This document shows, piece by piece, positions 17,598-25,907 of a stretch of 64,000 bases of DNA (within the stretch, counting starts at the first letter, position 1; each line of letters starts with the position of its first letter). Position numbers and translations under genes: made by a program. The notes under the pieces were generated by a model. That model was not told the DNA's origin. It did not search any database and worked only from the letters and a program-made list of their open reading frames with translations. The stretch is taken from positions 1,116,001 through 1,180,000 of the forward strand of contig NZ_CP014315.1 in NCBI RefSeq assembly GCF_001557535.2, given 5' to 3'. Origin of the DNA: Burkholderia sp. PAMC 26561. Lineage in GTDB: Bacteria > Pseudomonadota > Gammaproteobacteria > Burkholderiales > Burkholderiaceae.

Positions 17598-18771
17598 ACC
17601 TGTTATCAATACTCCGCCCGTGCCGCGCCGACGACTTGTCGTGATCGCCGTAGTGGGGGTTGCGATCGCGTTGATCGTTGTCGCCGCCGGCGTCACGCTG
17701 CGTGCCGTCGATGCCCGTAACCTCAAGACCTGGACCGCCGCGCAAACGGTCCCGACCGTGACGGTGATTCATCCGGTCAGTGCCTCGAACGGGCCGACGC
17801 TCGATCTGCCTTCGCATCTCGAGGCGTATTCCCGTGCACCGCTGTTTGCGCGCGTGAGCGGTTATCTGAAGTCTTGGAGTGTGGATATCGGCGCGCCGGT
17901 CAAGGCCGGGCAACTGCTTGCGGTCATCGAGTCGCCCGAGCTCGATCAGCAGTTGCTTCAGGCGCGTGCCGACCTTGCAAGCGCCCAGGCGAATTCGGCG
18001 CTTGCCGGAACGACCGCGAAACGCTGGCAGGCGCTGCTTGGTTCGGACTCGGTCGCGCAACAGGAAGTCGATGAGCGCACCGGCGACTACACCGCGAAGA
18101 AAGCCACGGTTGCGGCTGCGCAGGCCAACGTGGACCGCTTGCTCGCAACCAAGGGTTTCGAGCGGATCGTCGCGCCGTTCGACGGCGTCGTCACCGCCCG
18201 CGATACGGACGTGGGCGCGCTGATCAACGCGGGCAGCGGCGGTATCGGGCAGGAGCTGTTCGTGGTGTCCGACGTCAAGAAACTGCGGGTGTATGTGCAG
18301 GTGCCGCAGAGCTACGCGCCCGACGTCCGCAGTGGCACCACCGCAACGCTCACCGTGCCGGAGTATCCGGGCCAGCATTTCACGGCCCGCGTGATTGCAT
18401 CGGCGGATTCGGTCAACGTGGCTTCCGGCACGACGCTGGTTCAACTACTCGTCGATAACACCGACGGCAAGCTCCTTCCCGGCGGCTTCGCAAGCCTGCA
18501 ATTCAAGCTGCCCGTGCAACAAAACGCGGTACGTGTGCCCGCCAGTTCGCTCGTCTTCGACGCCCGCGGCCTGATGGTCGCCACGCTCGGCGCGAACGGG
18601 GAGGTCGTGTTCAAGAAGGTGACCATCAACCGCGATTTCGGCGATTCAGTGGAGATCGGTTCGGGACTCGTTGCAACGGATCGCGTGATCGATACACCGC
18701 CTGACGGTCTCGTGGATGGCGATCGTGTGCAAGTCGCCAGCACCGCCAAGAAGGTGTCCGCAAATGGCTAG
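17587..18771 (+). CDS. RND efflux periplasmic adaptor subunit
   Basis: A 394-aa membrane fusion protein. An N-terminal membrane anchor (LVVIAVVGVAIALIVVAAGV) is followed by the lipoyl/barrel-sandwich start SHLEAYSRAPLFARVSGYL, an alpha-helical hairpin rich in Ala/Gln, and the return strand FERIVAPFDGVVTARDTDVG. The ATG at 17587 is preceded by GGGAGG and lies inside the end of the permease gene. It links the inner-membrane pump to the outer-membrane channel encoded next. Confidence 0.93.
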   Translation: MSSEPVINTPPVPRRRLVVIAVVGVAIALIVVAAGVTLRAVDARNLKTWTAAQTVPTVTVIHPVSASNGPTLDLPSHLEAYSRAPLFARVSGYLKSWSVDIGAPVKAGQLLAVIESPELDQQLLQARADLASAQANSALAGTTAKRWQALLGSDSVAQQEVDERTGDYTAKKATVAAAQANVDRLLATKGFERIVAPFDGVVTARDTDVGALINAGSGGIGQELFVVSDVKKLRVYVQVPQSYAPDVRSGTTATLTVPEYPGQHFTARVIASADSVNVASGTTLVQLLVDNTDGKLLPGGFASLQFKLPVQQNAVRVPASSLVFDARGLMVATLGANGEVVFKKVTINRDFGDSVEIGSGLVATDRVIDTPPDGLVDGDRVQVASTAKKVSANG

Positions 18772-20233
18772 GACGCTTGCGTTACGCGTTCCGGCACTGG
18801 CTGCTGCCGTGAGCATCCTCGCCGGTTGCTCTCTGGCGCCGGATTATCACGTGCCGCCTACGCCGGTCGTCACGCAATACAAGACGACCGGGCCCTGGAT
18901 CAGCGCGCAACCGGCCGATCAACTGGACCGAAGCGGCTGGTGGAAAAACTACAACGACGCCGGACTCGACGACCTCGAACAACGCCTGTTCGCGAACAAT
19001 ACGGATCTTGCTGCGGCGCTCGCGCATTACAGGCAGGCGCAGGCGTTCGTGGACCAGGTTTCGGCCGGTCTGTTCCCGAAGGTCACGGCGAGCGCGGTCC
19101 CGGACCGCGACCGCCAGTCATACCGGCGGCCATTGCGCGTTGGCGGTCCCAACGACTACAACTCAGCCACGTTGAGCGGAGAGATCGATTACGACCTCGA
19201 CTTATGGGGCCGCGTGCGCGACTCGGTGCAGGCCGGCAAGGATGAAGCGCAGGCATCGAAGGCCGATCTGGCCTCTGTGCAATTGAGCCTGCAGATCCAG
19301 CTCGCCGACAGCTACATTCGGCTGCGCGGTCTCGACCAGCAGACGCAACTGCTGAACGACACCGTCAAGGCGTACGCGCGCGCGCTGCAGCTTACCCAAA
19401 CACTGCATGGCGGCGGGATCGTTTCCGGGCTCGACGTGTCGCGTGCGCAGACGCAGTTGTCCTCGGCGAAGTCGCAGTTGTCGCAGAATCTCGCGCAACG
19501 CGCGTTGATTGAACATGCAATTGCGGAGCTGATTGGCGCATCGGCGTCCGAGTTCAGTTTGCCGCAGCAAACCGCATCGATGACGTTGCCGGTGATCCCC
19601 GCCGGTTTGCCGTCCACATTGTTGCAGCGTCGTCCGGATATCGCCGCAGCCGAGCGCCGCGTGGCGGAGGCGAATGCAAAGATTGGCGTGGCGCGGGCGG
19701 CGTATTTCCCGTCTATCACGCTGAGCGTGCAAGGCGGCTTCCAAAGCACGGCGTATGCCGGTTTGATCAGTGCGCCTAACTTGTTCTGGGCAATCGGTCC
19801 GCAACTCGTGCAATACGTCTTCGATGGCGGCCTGCGACGCGCGCAGCTCGACACGGCCAAAGCCGCCACCGACGAGGCCGGCGCGCGCTATCGCAGCGTG
19901 GTGTTGTCGGCGTTCCAGCAGATCGAAGACAATCTCTCGCTGCTTCAGGATCTTGGTACCGCGCTCGAGCAGCAACGCGATGCCGGCAACTCGGCGCAGC
20001 ATTCCGTCGATCTGGCGCTGAACCGGTACCGGCAGGGCGCGGTGGGCTATCTCGATGTCGTGCAGGCGCAGACCGCCGCGCTCGACGCCCAGCGCGGGGT
20101 GCTCGACATTCAGACGCGGCAGTTGAGCGCGAACGTACAACTCGTCAAGGCGCTGGGGGGCGGATGGTCGAGCGACGAACTGGCGAGCACGGCGCAGGCT
20201 CCGGCGCTCGCAGCCACCGGTCCCAAGGGATGA
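18764..20233 (+). CDS. RND efflux outer-membrane lipoprotein, NodT/OprM type
   Basis: A 489-aa TolC-family factor. The lipobox ILAGCSLAP predicts acylation at Cys and anchoring in the outer membrane. Two repeated OEP domains follow, with VPAGLPSTLLQRRPDIAAAE-type sequence in the second half typical of the OprM/NodT group. Its ATG overlaps the adaptor stop (ATGGCTAG), completing a coupled permease-adaptor-channel operon. No regulator of the pump is adjacent. Confidence 0.93.
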   Translation: MARTLALRVPALAAAVSILAGCSLAPDYHVPPTPVVTQYKTTGPWISAQPADQLDRSGWWKNYNDAGLDDLEQRLFANNTDLAAALAHYRQAQAFVDQVSAGLFPKVTASAVPDRDRQSYRRPLRVGGPNDYNSATLSGEIDYDLDLWGRVRDSVQAGKDEAQASKADLASVQLSLQIQLADSYIRLRGLDQQTQLLNDTVKAYARALQLTQTLHGGGIVSGLDVSRAQTQLSSAKSQLSQNLAQRALIEHAIAELIGASASEFSLPQQTASMTLPVIPAGLPSTLLQRRPDIAAAERRVAEANAKIGVARAAYFPSITLSVQGGFQSTAYAGLISAPNLFWAIGPQLVQYVFDGGLRRAQLDTAKAATDEAGARYRSVVLSAFQQIEDNLSLLQDLGTALEQQRDAGNSAQHSVDLALNRYRQGAVGYLDVVQAQTAALDAQRGVLDIQTRQLSANVQLVKALGGGWSSDELASTAQAPALAATGPKG

Positions 20234-20308
20234 GCACGCTACGAGGCGCACCAGATGGCGGCCCCGAGGCGCGGTTGGTGCTGAAGAATCCCGGTTGATC
20301 TCACGCAC

Positions 20309-21040
20309 TCACTTCGGCGCGATGTCACGCTCCACACGCTTGATATGCTGCTCGACATAGAACGCGGCGGCATCGGCGTCGCCCTGGATCACCGCCTCAT
20401 AGATCAGCCGATGTTCGGCCACATACAGCCGTATGCGGCCTGCGTCGTAGATGCCTTCGTCCTTCAGGCGTTTCCACAACGGCTGGTCCATTGAGCTCGC
20501 GACTTCATCGGCGATCTTGACCATCAACGCGTCGCCCGTCATCACGGCAAGCTGCCGGTGGAACAACCGGTCGCTGCTGTTCCATAACGCGCGCTGCGCG
20601 GGATCGTCGATGTCGTAGACGCTCTCCATCTGATCGAGATAATGTTCGGCGAGGCTGTCGCGCTGGCCACGAACGGCGGCACGGCGCGCGATGGCCGGCT
20701 CCAGAACCATCCGTACGTCGAGCGTGGAGCTCGGGCTGAAGTCGGCGGTTTCCGTGCCGTTCGCGCTTCCGTTCGACAGGCGGGCGAACGCGTCACCGCA
20801 CACGAACGTGCCCGAGTTCCGTTTGGTGACGACCAGCCCTTCGTTCTGCAACGCGCCGATCGCCTCGCGCACGGCGGGACGCCCTACACCGAACAACGCG
20901 GCGAGGTCGCGTTCCGAGGGCAGCCGCGACTCGGGCATGAAGCGGCCGGCCGCGATCTCATCGCGAATTTTCTGCGATACCTGTTCATAGATTTGTCTGG
21001 GCCGGAACGAGCCGTCCAGTTCGGCGTGCACCGCTGACAT
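20309..21040 (-). CDS. GntR family regulator, FadR/FCD subfamily
   Basis: A 243-aa regulator. Residues 15-80 form a GntR winged helix (RLPSERDLAALFGVGRPAVREAIGAL). The C-terminal FCD domain keeps candidate metal-binding His residues in DRLFHRQL, EHRLIYEAV and QHIKRVERD. It is divergent from the solute-binding protein and hydroxyproline genes; GACCAGT/ACTGGTC repeats between them are candidate sites. The ligand is probably a small carboxylate, possibly a proline derivative. Confidence 0.88.
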   Translation of the reverse strand: MSAVHAELDGSFRPRQIYEQVSQKIRDEIAAGRFMPESRLPSERDLAALFGVGRPAVREAIGALQNEGLVVTKRNSGTFVCGDAFARLSNGSANGTETADFSPSSTLDVRMVLEPAIARRAAVRGQRDSLAEHYLDQMESVYDIDDPAQRALWNSSDRLFHRQLAVMTGDALMVKIADEVASSMDQPLWKRLKDEGIYDAGRIRLYVAEHRLIYEAVIQGDADAAAFYVEQHIKRVERDIAPK

Positions 21041-21126
21041 TCGTCGATCTCGCTTATCTAAATCAAACTACGTGGTCAAAAGCCAAACCAGAATAGCTCC
21101 GCTTATTTTGAAACGGTTGCGGGCAT

Positions 21127-21170
21127 GACCAGTTGTGGCATACATTAACTGGTCTGCAATAAAGACCAGT
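21127..21170. promoter_or_regulatory. GACCAGT/ACTGGTC repeats, candidate GntR operator
   Basis: GACCAGT at 21127-21133, ACTGGTC at 21148-21154 and GACCAGT at 21164-21170 give two overlapping inverted repeats (spacers of 14 and 9 bp). The last copy abuts TATAGT (21170-21175), a plausible -10 element of the solute-binding-protein gene. FadR-type regulators commonly bind TGGTC-like half-sites. Confidence 0.6.
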
Positions 21171-21194
21171 ATAGTCCCGCACGGAGTGAAATAA

Positions 21195-22316
21195 ATGAAT
21201 AAGGCTGTCGCAGGTTTTATGGTCGCCGCCGCGACCCTGGCAAGCATGGGCGCCCACTCGCAAGAGGTGGTGACGATCGGTCATTCGGCGCCGCTAACCG
21301 GCCCGCAAGCGGTCAACGGCAAGGACAACGAAAACGGCGCGCGCCTTGCGCTCGAGGATCTGAACAAGAAGGGCGTGACGGTGGCGGGAAAGAAGGTAAC
21401 GTTCAAACTGGATTCGGAAGACGACCAGGCTGACCCGAAGATTGGCGTTCAGATAGCCCAAAAACTTGCCGATGGTGGCGTGGTCGCCGTGCTCGGGCCG
21501 TACAATTCCGGCGTCGCAATTCCCGCGTCGCGCGTCTTCAACACCGCCGGCATCCCCATGCTGCCGGTTGCATCGAATCCCGCGCTGACCACACAGGGCT
21601 TCAAGAACATCTTCCGCATTGGCGCAAGCGACGAACAACTCGGCGGCGCCATGGCCGTGTTTGCGAAGAAGACGCTGAAGGCAAAGACGGCAGCAGTTAT
21701 AGACGATCGCACCGCTTACGGCCAGGGCGTCGCCGAGCAGTTCGTGAACGTGGCGAAGGCGCAAGGCATCCAGATTGTCGACAGCCAGTACACCAACTCC
21801 AGCGCAACCGATTTCCTCGGCATCCTGACGAGCATCAAGGCGAAGAACCCCGACGTCATTTTCTTCGGCGGATATGCAGCGCAAGGCGCGCCGATGGCCA
21901 AGCAAATGCGCCAGCGCGGATTGCGCGCGAAGCTGCTCGGCGGCGACGGCATCTGTTCCGCCGACATGGGCAAGATCGCGGGCGACGCGGCATCGATCGT
22001 GTATTGCGCGCAAGGCGGCACGTCCCTCGAGAAGACTGCTGCGGGGCGTGACTTCGTGAAGCGCTACAAGGACACGTATCACACGGACACGCAGGTCTAC
22101 GCCGTCAGCTATTACGACGGCATGATGCTGCTCGCCGATGCCATGGTCAAAGCCGGTACCACCACGGACAAGGCCAAGCTGATCGAACAGCTCTCGAAGA
22201 CGAACTACAAGGGCATCGCGGGAACCTATTCGTTTGACGCCAAGGGCGACCTGAAAGGCGCGCCCACCACCGTGTACGCAATCAAGGACGGCTTGCCGGT
22301 CGCTTACGGGCAGTGA
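21195..22316 (+). CDS. Branched-chain amino acid-type ABC transporter substrate-binding protein
   Basis: A 373-aa periplasmic binding protein of the LivJ family, with a signal peptide (GFMVAAATLASMGAHS) and the opening VTIGHSAPLTGPQAVNGKDNENGARLALEDLN that is diagnostic of the group. CGGAG precedes the ATG. No permease or ATPase genes are in the window, so it must use components encoded elsewhere. Its neighbours suggest the ligand is hydroxyproline or a related amino acid; that is inference. Confidence 0.88.
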   Translation: MNKAVAGFMVAAATLASMGAHSQEVVTIGHSAPLTGPQAVNGKDNENGARLALEDLNKKGVTVAGKKVTFKLDSEDDQADPKIGVQIAQKLADGGVVAVLGPYNSGVAIPASRVFNTAGIPMLPVASNPALTTQGFKNIFRIGASDEQLGGAMAVFAKKTLKAKTAAVIDDRTAYGQGVAEQFVNVAKAQGIQIVDSQYTNSSATDFLGILTSIKAKNPDVIFFGGYAAQGAPMAKQMRQRGLRAKLLGGDGICSADMGKIAGDAASIVYCAQGGTSLEKTAAGRDFVKRYKDTYHTDTQVYAVSYYDGMMLLADAMVKAGTTTDKAKLIEQLSKTNYKGIAGTYSFDAKGDLKGAPTTVYAIKDGLPVAYGQ

Positions 22317-22332
22317 GCGGACTGGACGCGAA

Positions 22333-23340
22333 ATGAAAATCACGAATGCAATCAGCACGGTCGAAGTCCATACCGGCGGGGAGGCGTTTCGCATCGTGAC
22401 GAGCGGCTTGCCGAAGATGCAAGGCAAGACGATCGTCGCGCGTCGCGCATGGCTCAAGGAACACGCCGACCACATCCGCCGCGCGCTGATGTTCGAACCG
22501 CGCGGTCACGCCGACATGTACGGCGGTTATCTCACTGAGCCCGTGAGTGAGGGCGCCGATTTCGGCATCATCTTCGTTCACAACGAAGGCTACAGCGATC
22601 ATTGCGGCCATGGCGTGATCGGGCTTGCAACGGCGGCCGTCGAGCTGGGATGGATCGAGCGCAAGGAGCCCGAGACCCGCGTGGGTATCGACGCGCCGTG
22701 CGGGTTCATCGAGGCGTTCGTGCAGTGGGACGGCAACCACGCAGGCAACGTGCGGTTCGTCAACGTGCCGTCCTTCATCTGGCAACGCGACGTGACGGTG
22801 CATACGCCGTCCTTTGGCAGCGTGACGGGCGACATCGCTTTTGGGGGCGCCTTTTATTTCTATACCGATGGCGCGCCTTTCGACTTGCCGATCCGCGAAT
22901 CTGCGGTCGACAAACTGATCCAGTTCGGCGCTGAGGTGAAGGCTGCGGCCAACAAGGCGGTGAAGGTCGTGCATCCGGAGATTCCCGAGCTGAACCATAT
23001 CTACGGCACGATCATCGCGAACGAGGCGCGGTACGCGGGTTCGTCGCAGGCGAATTGCTGTGTGTTCGCCGACCGCGAAGTGGACCGGTCGCCCACGGGA
23101 TCGGGCACGGCCGGCCGCGTCGCGCAACTGTACTCGCGCGGTTTGCTGGGACGCGATGAAACGCTCGTCAACGAGTCGGTGATCGGCACCGTGTTCAAAG
23201 GCCGCGTGCTGAGCGAAACGAAGCTCGGTCCCTTCGACGCCGTCATTCCCGAGATCGAAGGCAACGCATATATCTGCGGGTTCGCGAACTGGATCATCGA
23301 CGATCGCGATCCGCTCACCTACGGCTTCCTGGTGCGATGA
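22333..23340 (+). CDS. Proline racemase family, probable trans-3-hydroxy-L-proline dehydratase
   Basis: A 335-aa proline-racemase-fold enzyme. The first catalytic cysteine is Cys91 in SDHCGHG. The second catalytic position lies in DRSPTGSGT and is Thr255 rather than Cys. In this family Cys/Cys enzymes are racemases or 4-hydroxyproline epimerases, while the Cys/Thr pair marks trans-3-hydroxy-L-proline dehydratase, which makes delta-1-pyrroline-2-carboxylate. The next gene, overlapping by 4 bp, is of the reductase family that turns that product into L-proline. The residue pattern and the neighbour agree. Confidence 0.85.
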   Translation: MKITNAISTVEVHTGGEAFRIVTSGLPKMQGKTIVARRAWLKEHADHIRRALMFEPRGHADMYGGYLTEPVSEGADFGIIFVHNEGYSDHCGHGVIGLATAAVELGWIERKEPETRVGIDAPCGFIEAFVQWDGNHAGNVRFVNVPSFIWQRDVTVHTPSFGSVTGDIAFGGAFYFYTDGAPFDLPIRESAVDKLIQFGAEVKAAANKAVKVVHPEIPELNHIYGTIIANEARYAGSSQANCCVFADREVDRSPTGSGTAGRVAQLYSRGLLGRDETLVNESVIGTVFKGRVLSETKLGPFDAVIPEIEGNAYICGFANWIIDDRDPLTYGFLVR

Positions 23341-24245
23341 ACATGATCCGATTTTTCGATGAACAACAGACCGCGGCGCTGCTTCCTTATCCCGAACTCG
23401 TGGCTGCCTTGAGCATTGCGGTAACGGAATATGGCGCAGGAAAGATCGTGAGCCCGGAAAGACAAGTCGTTCCGTTGCAGGCGAAGGGCGTGATGTTGTC
23501 GATGCCCGCAAGCGCCTCGGATCTCGCCATTCACAAGCTCGTGAACGTATGTCCGGGAAACGGCGCAAAGGGATTGCCGACCATTCACGGGCAGGTTACG
23601 GCATACGATTCGATCACCGGACAGGCGCTTTTCACGCTCGATGGCCCGACGGTCACAGGCAGGCGGACCGCCGCAATCTCGGCGCTTGGTATCCGGAGTC
23701 TTGCACGCAGCGTGAAAGCGATCCTGCTGATCGGCACCGGCAAGCAGGCAAGCAATCATGCCGAAGCGTTTGCCGCGCTGTTTCCTGATGCCACGCTTTA
23801 CGTGAAGGGTTCATCGCTGGAATCGGCCCAGCGTTTTGCGGCTGCACGCAAGGGAATGGTGGCGCTCGATAACGACGTCGTGCCGGATGATATCGATGTA
23901 GTGGTCACGCTCACGACAAGCAGGAAGCCGGTTTATCACGATGCCGCGCGTGGGGCACGGCTGGTCGTTGGTGTCGGTGCATTCACGCCGGACGGGGCGG
24001 AGATTGCGGCGTCCATCGTGCATGGCAGCGATGTGATTGTGGACGATCCCGCCGGGGCGAAACACGAAGCGGGAGATCTGATCCAGGCAGGCATCGACTG
24101 GACCGCGGTTGGGGCGCTGGCTGCAGTTATTGGTGGATCATGGAGCAGGTCTGCTGATCGGCCCGTGGTGTTCAAGAGCGTCGGATGCGCCGCTTGGGAT
24201 CTGGCTGCGGCGCGGTTGGCGCGTGAGCGGCTGTCGCAGGAGTGA
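23337..24245 (+). CDS. Ornithine cyclodeaminase family, probable delta-1-pyrroline-2-carboxylate reductase
   Basis: A 302-aa OCD/mu-crystallin family protein with a Rossmann motif LIGTGKQASNHAEAF in the middle and a KLVNVCPGN region near the N terminus. Family members include ornithine cyclodeaminase, alanine dehydrogenase and NAD(P)H-dependent pyrroline-2-carboxylate reductase. Translational coupling to a Cys/Thr-type hydroxyproline dehydratase makes the reductase function most likely: pyrroline-2-carboxylate to L-proline. Confidence 0.82.
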   Translation: MNMIRFFDEQQTAALLPYPELVAALSIAVTEYGAGKIVSPERQVVPLQAKGVMLSMPASASDLAIHKLVNVCPGNGAKGLPTIHGQVTAYDSITGQALFTLDGPTVTGRRTAAISALGIRSLARSVKAILLIGTGKQASNHAEAFAALFPDATLYVKGSSLESAQRFAAARKGMVALDNDVVPDDIDVVVTLTTSRKPVYHDAARGARLVVGVGAFTPDGAEIAASIVHGSDVIVDDPAGAKHEAGDLIQAGIDWTAVGALAAVIGGSWSRSADRPVVFKSVGCAAWDLAAARLARERLSQE

Positions 24246-24278
24246 CAAGGCGCATCGGGCGCGCTTTAGCAAGACTGT

Positions 24279-24734
24279 TCATCCCGGCAGCAACGTAATC
24301 CCGAAACGCGGTGCGGCATCGATCATCCGCTTGATGTCTTCGGGTTGCGGCGGCGTAGGTGTGACAGGACCCGTTTGCGCATGGGCGCATGAATCGACGA
24401 AATCGTCGAAGCCGGCGGGCGTACAGACCAGCATGTATCGCGAGGGCAGGTCCGTGTTGTTCGCCAGCCGATGCGGCACGTTTCGCGGCAGGAGCGCAGT
24501 CTCGCCGGCATGCACGCTGACCTGTTGTCCGTCGATGGTGACATCGACCACACCTTCCAGCACCGTGATGGTCTCTTCCTCGCGGTCATGGACATGCAAC
24601 GGCGTTGACCGGTGAGGAGGTCCGAAGATCTCCATCATGCAGAAGACGCCGGCGGTGTCTTTTCCGGAAATCAGCAGGCGTACGCGCGTGCCGGCAAAGT
24701 TGTATTCGGGCGCTTGAGTGTTCAGCACGAACAT
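24279..24734 (-). CDS. Cupin domain protein
   Basis: A 151-aa single cupin. Metal-binding motif 1 is PLHVHDREEETITVLEG and motif 2 is ALLPRNVPHRL. This arrangement resembles quercetinase-like and other small cupins; substrate unknown. It is convergent with the hydroxyproline genes and divergent from the LysR gene at 24843, which probably regulates it. Confidence 0.8.
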   Translation of the reverse strand: MFVLNTQAPEYNFAGTRVRLLISGKDTAGVFCMMEIFGPPHRSTPLHVHDREEETITVLEGVVDVTIDGQQVSVHAGETALLPRNVPHRLANNTDLPSRYMLVCTPAGFDDFVDSCAHAQTGPVTPTPPQPEDIKRMIDAAPRFGITLLPG

Positions 24735-24814
24735 GATGTTCCTCTTGAGTTGATTACACGACCTTCACTATAGGCCGCGCGTCGTTCAAGAAATATAGCC
24801 GCCGCTGCCGTAAC

Positions 24815-24837
24815 ATTCACGGCAACATACCGTGAAT
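24815..24837. promoter_or_regulatory. Perfect inverted repeat before lysR, candidate LysR site
   Basis: ATTCACGG-CAACATA-CCGTGAAT, 8-bp perfect arms with a 7-bp spacer, ending 5 bp before the LysR start codon and within the 108-bp divergent intergenic region. It contains T-N11-A spacing as LysR sites do. The position over the start suggests autorepression. Confidence 0.6.
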
Positions 24838-24842
24838 TTCCG

Positions 24843-25733
24843 ATGAAAAACCTCAGACAATTCATGAGTTTTGCAGCGGTTGCCAGGAACGGCAGTTTCG
24901 CAGCAGCCGCGCGTGAACTGGGTCTCGCGCCGTCGTCGGTCGCGAAAAGCGTGGCGCGTCTGGAAAGCGATCTCCGCGTGCGCCTGTTCCACCGAACAAC
25001 GCGAGCGGTTCGTCTCACAGAGGAAGGCGATGCGCTGTTCGCGCGCTGCGCACGCGTGCTGGAAGAGATCGAATCGCTGGAATTATCGGCCACGCAATCG
25101 CCCGAAGCGCCTTCGGGAACCCTGCGTATTGGTGCGCCAATAGGCTATGGAACCCGCAAGATCGTGCCCGTTCTCAATCGTTTGCTCGCAGCGCATCCGC
25201 TGCTCAACGTCGACATGCGCCTGACCGACGAGCGTGTGAACCCGGTGAACGAAGGGCTGGACGCCGTGGTGCGACTCGGCACGCTGGACGACTCGGGCCT
25301 GGTTGCACGCACGATCGATCGTCAGCATCTGGTGCTATGCGCAAGCCCCGCGTATGTGAACGCGAATGGCGTACCGCGGTCAGTCGCAGAGTTAGAAGAG
25401 CGTCCTGTCATAGTGTTCAGGATGCCTACCAATGGGCGAGATCGCCTGCTTGAATTCATCGTCGATGGAAAGAACATCCAGCTGCGCCCACGCTCAAGGT
25501 TTTCGCTGAGTCACGGCGACGCCATGGTCGAAGCGCTGCTTGACGGTGCGGCGATCGCTCAAGTGCCCGAGCACATGGTCGAGCGTCACATCAGGGAGGA
25601 GACGCTTGTTGAGTTATTGCCCGAATTCCGCCCTGCGCCGCTCGCGGTCAACGTCGTGACGCCCGGCGCGCGGATGATGCCGCCGCGAGTGCGTGTGTTT
25701 ATCGATGCGTTGGTGTCCGCATTCAATCCATGA
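24843..25733 (+). CDS. LysR family transcriptional regulator
   Basis: A 296-aa LTTR. The N-terminal winged helix reads FMSFAAVARNGSFAAAARELGLAPSSVAKSVARLE, followed by the RLFHRTTRAVRLTEEG segment and a two-lobed effector domain. It belongs to the DsdA/CrgA-like group common in Burkholderiales. It is divergent from the cupin gene at 24734, the likely target. Effector unknown. Confidence 0.9.
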   Translation: MKNLRQFMSFAAVARNGSFAAAARELGLAPSSVAKSVARLESDLRVRLFHRTTRAVRLTEEGDALFARCARVLEEIESLELSATQSPEAPSGTLRIGAPIGYGTRKIVPVLNRLLAAHPLLNVDMRLTDERVNPVNEGLDAVVRLGTLDDSGLVARTIDRQHLVLCASPAYVNANGVPRSVAELEERPVIVFRMPTNGRDRLLEFIVDGKNIQLRPRSRFSLSHGDAMVEALLDGAAIAQVPEHMVERHIREETLVELLPEFRPAPLAVNVVTPGARMMPPRVRVFIDALVSAFNP

Positions 25734-25743
25734 AGCAGGATCA

Positions 25744-25761
25744 AAGCGGGTAAACCCGCTT
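25744..25761. promoter_or_regulatory. Inverted repeat between lysR stop and MFS promoter
   Basis: AAGCGGGT-AA-ACCCGCTT, perfect 8-bp arms. It lies 10 bp after the lysR stop and 10 bp before a -35 element. There is no real T run after it, so an operator is as likely as a terminator. Confidence 0.45.
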
Positions 25762-25771
25762 CAAGATTTCG

Positions 25772-25800
25772 TTGACATCGAAGTGGCCGGTTACTAGAGT
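25772..25800 (+). promoter_or_regulatory. Sigma-70 promoter of the MFS/oxidase operon
   Basis: TTGACA at 25772-25777, a 17-bp spacer, and TAGAGT at 25795-25800. It points into the operon that begins at 25908, giving a leader of about 100 nt. Confidence 0.6.
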
Positions 25801-25907
25801 GAATGTACTTTGGATGCACAGGACGTTTTTGCCAAAGAACGTTCCAGACATCCGATTCCACGTGGCCAGCCGGCAAAAGAGCGGACGCCATCATTCTGGA
25901 GACGTTC

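Noticed and set aside
15288..17726. Long minus-strand frames antisense to the RND permease
   Set aside because: Composition is Arg/His/Asp-rich, with no conserved motif; the plus-strand RND protein explains the region fully.
14406..20233. Heavy-metal (CzcA-type) RND system
   Set aside because: No metal-binding His/Cys clusters in adaptor or channel; the DD pair and layout fit organic-compound efflux better.
22282..23568. 428-codon open frame on the minus strand
   Set aside because: It lies antisense to the hydroxyproline dehydratase and reductase genes, is Arg/His-rich with no domain, and is the usual shadow frame of a high-GC gene.
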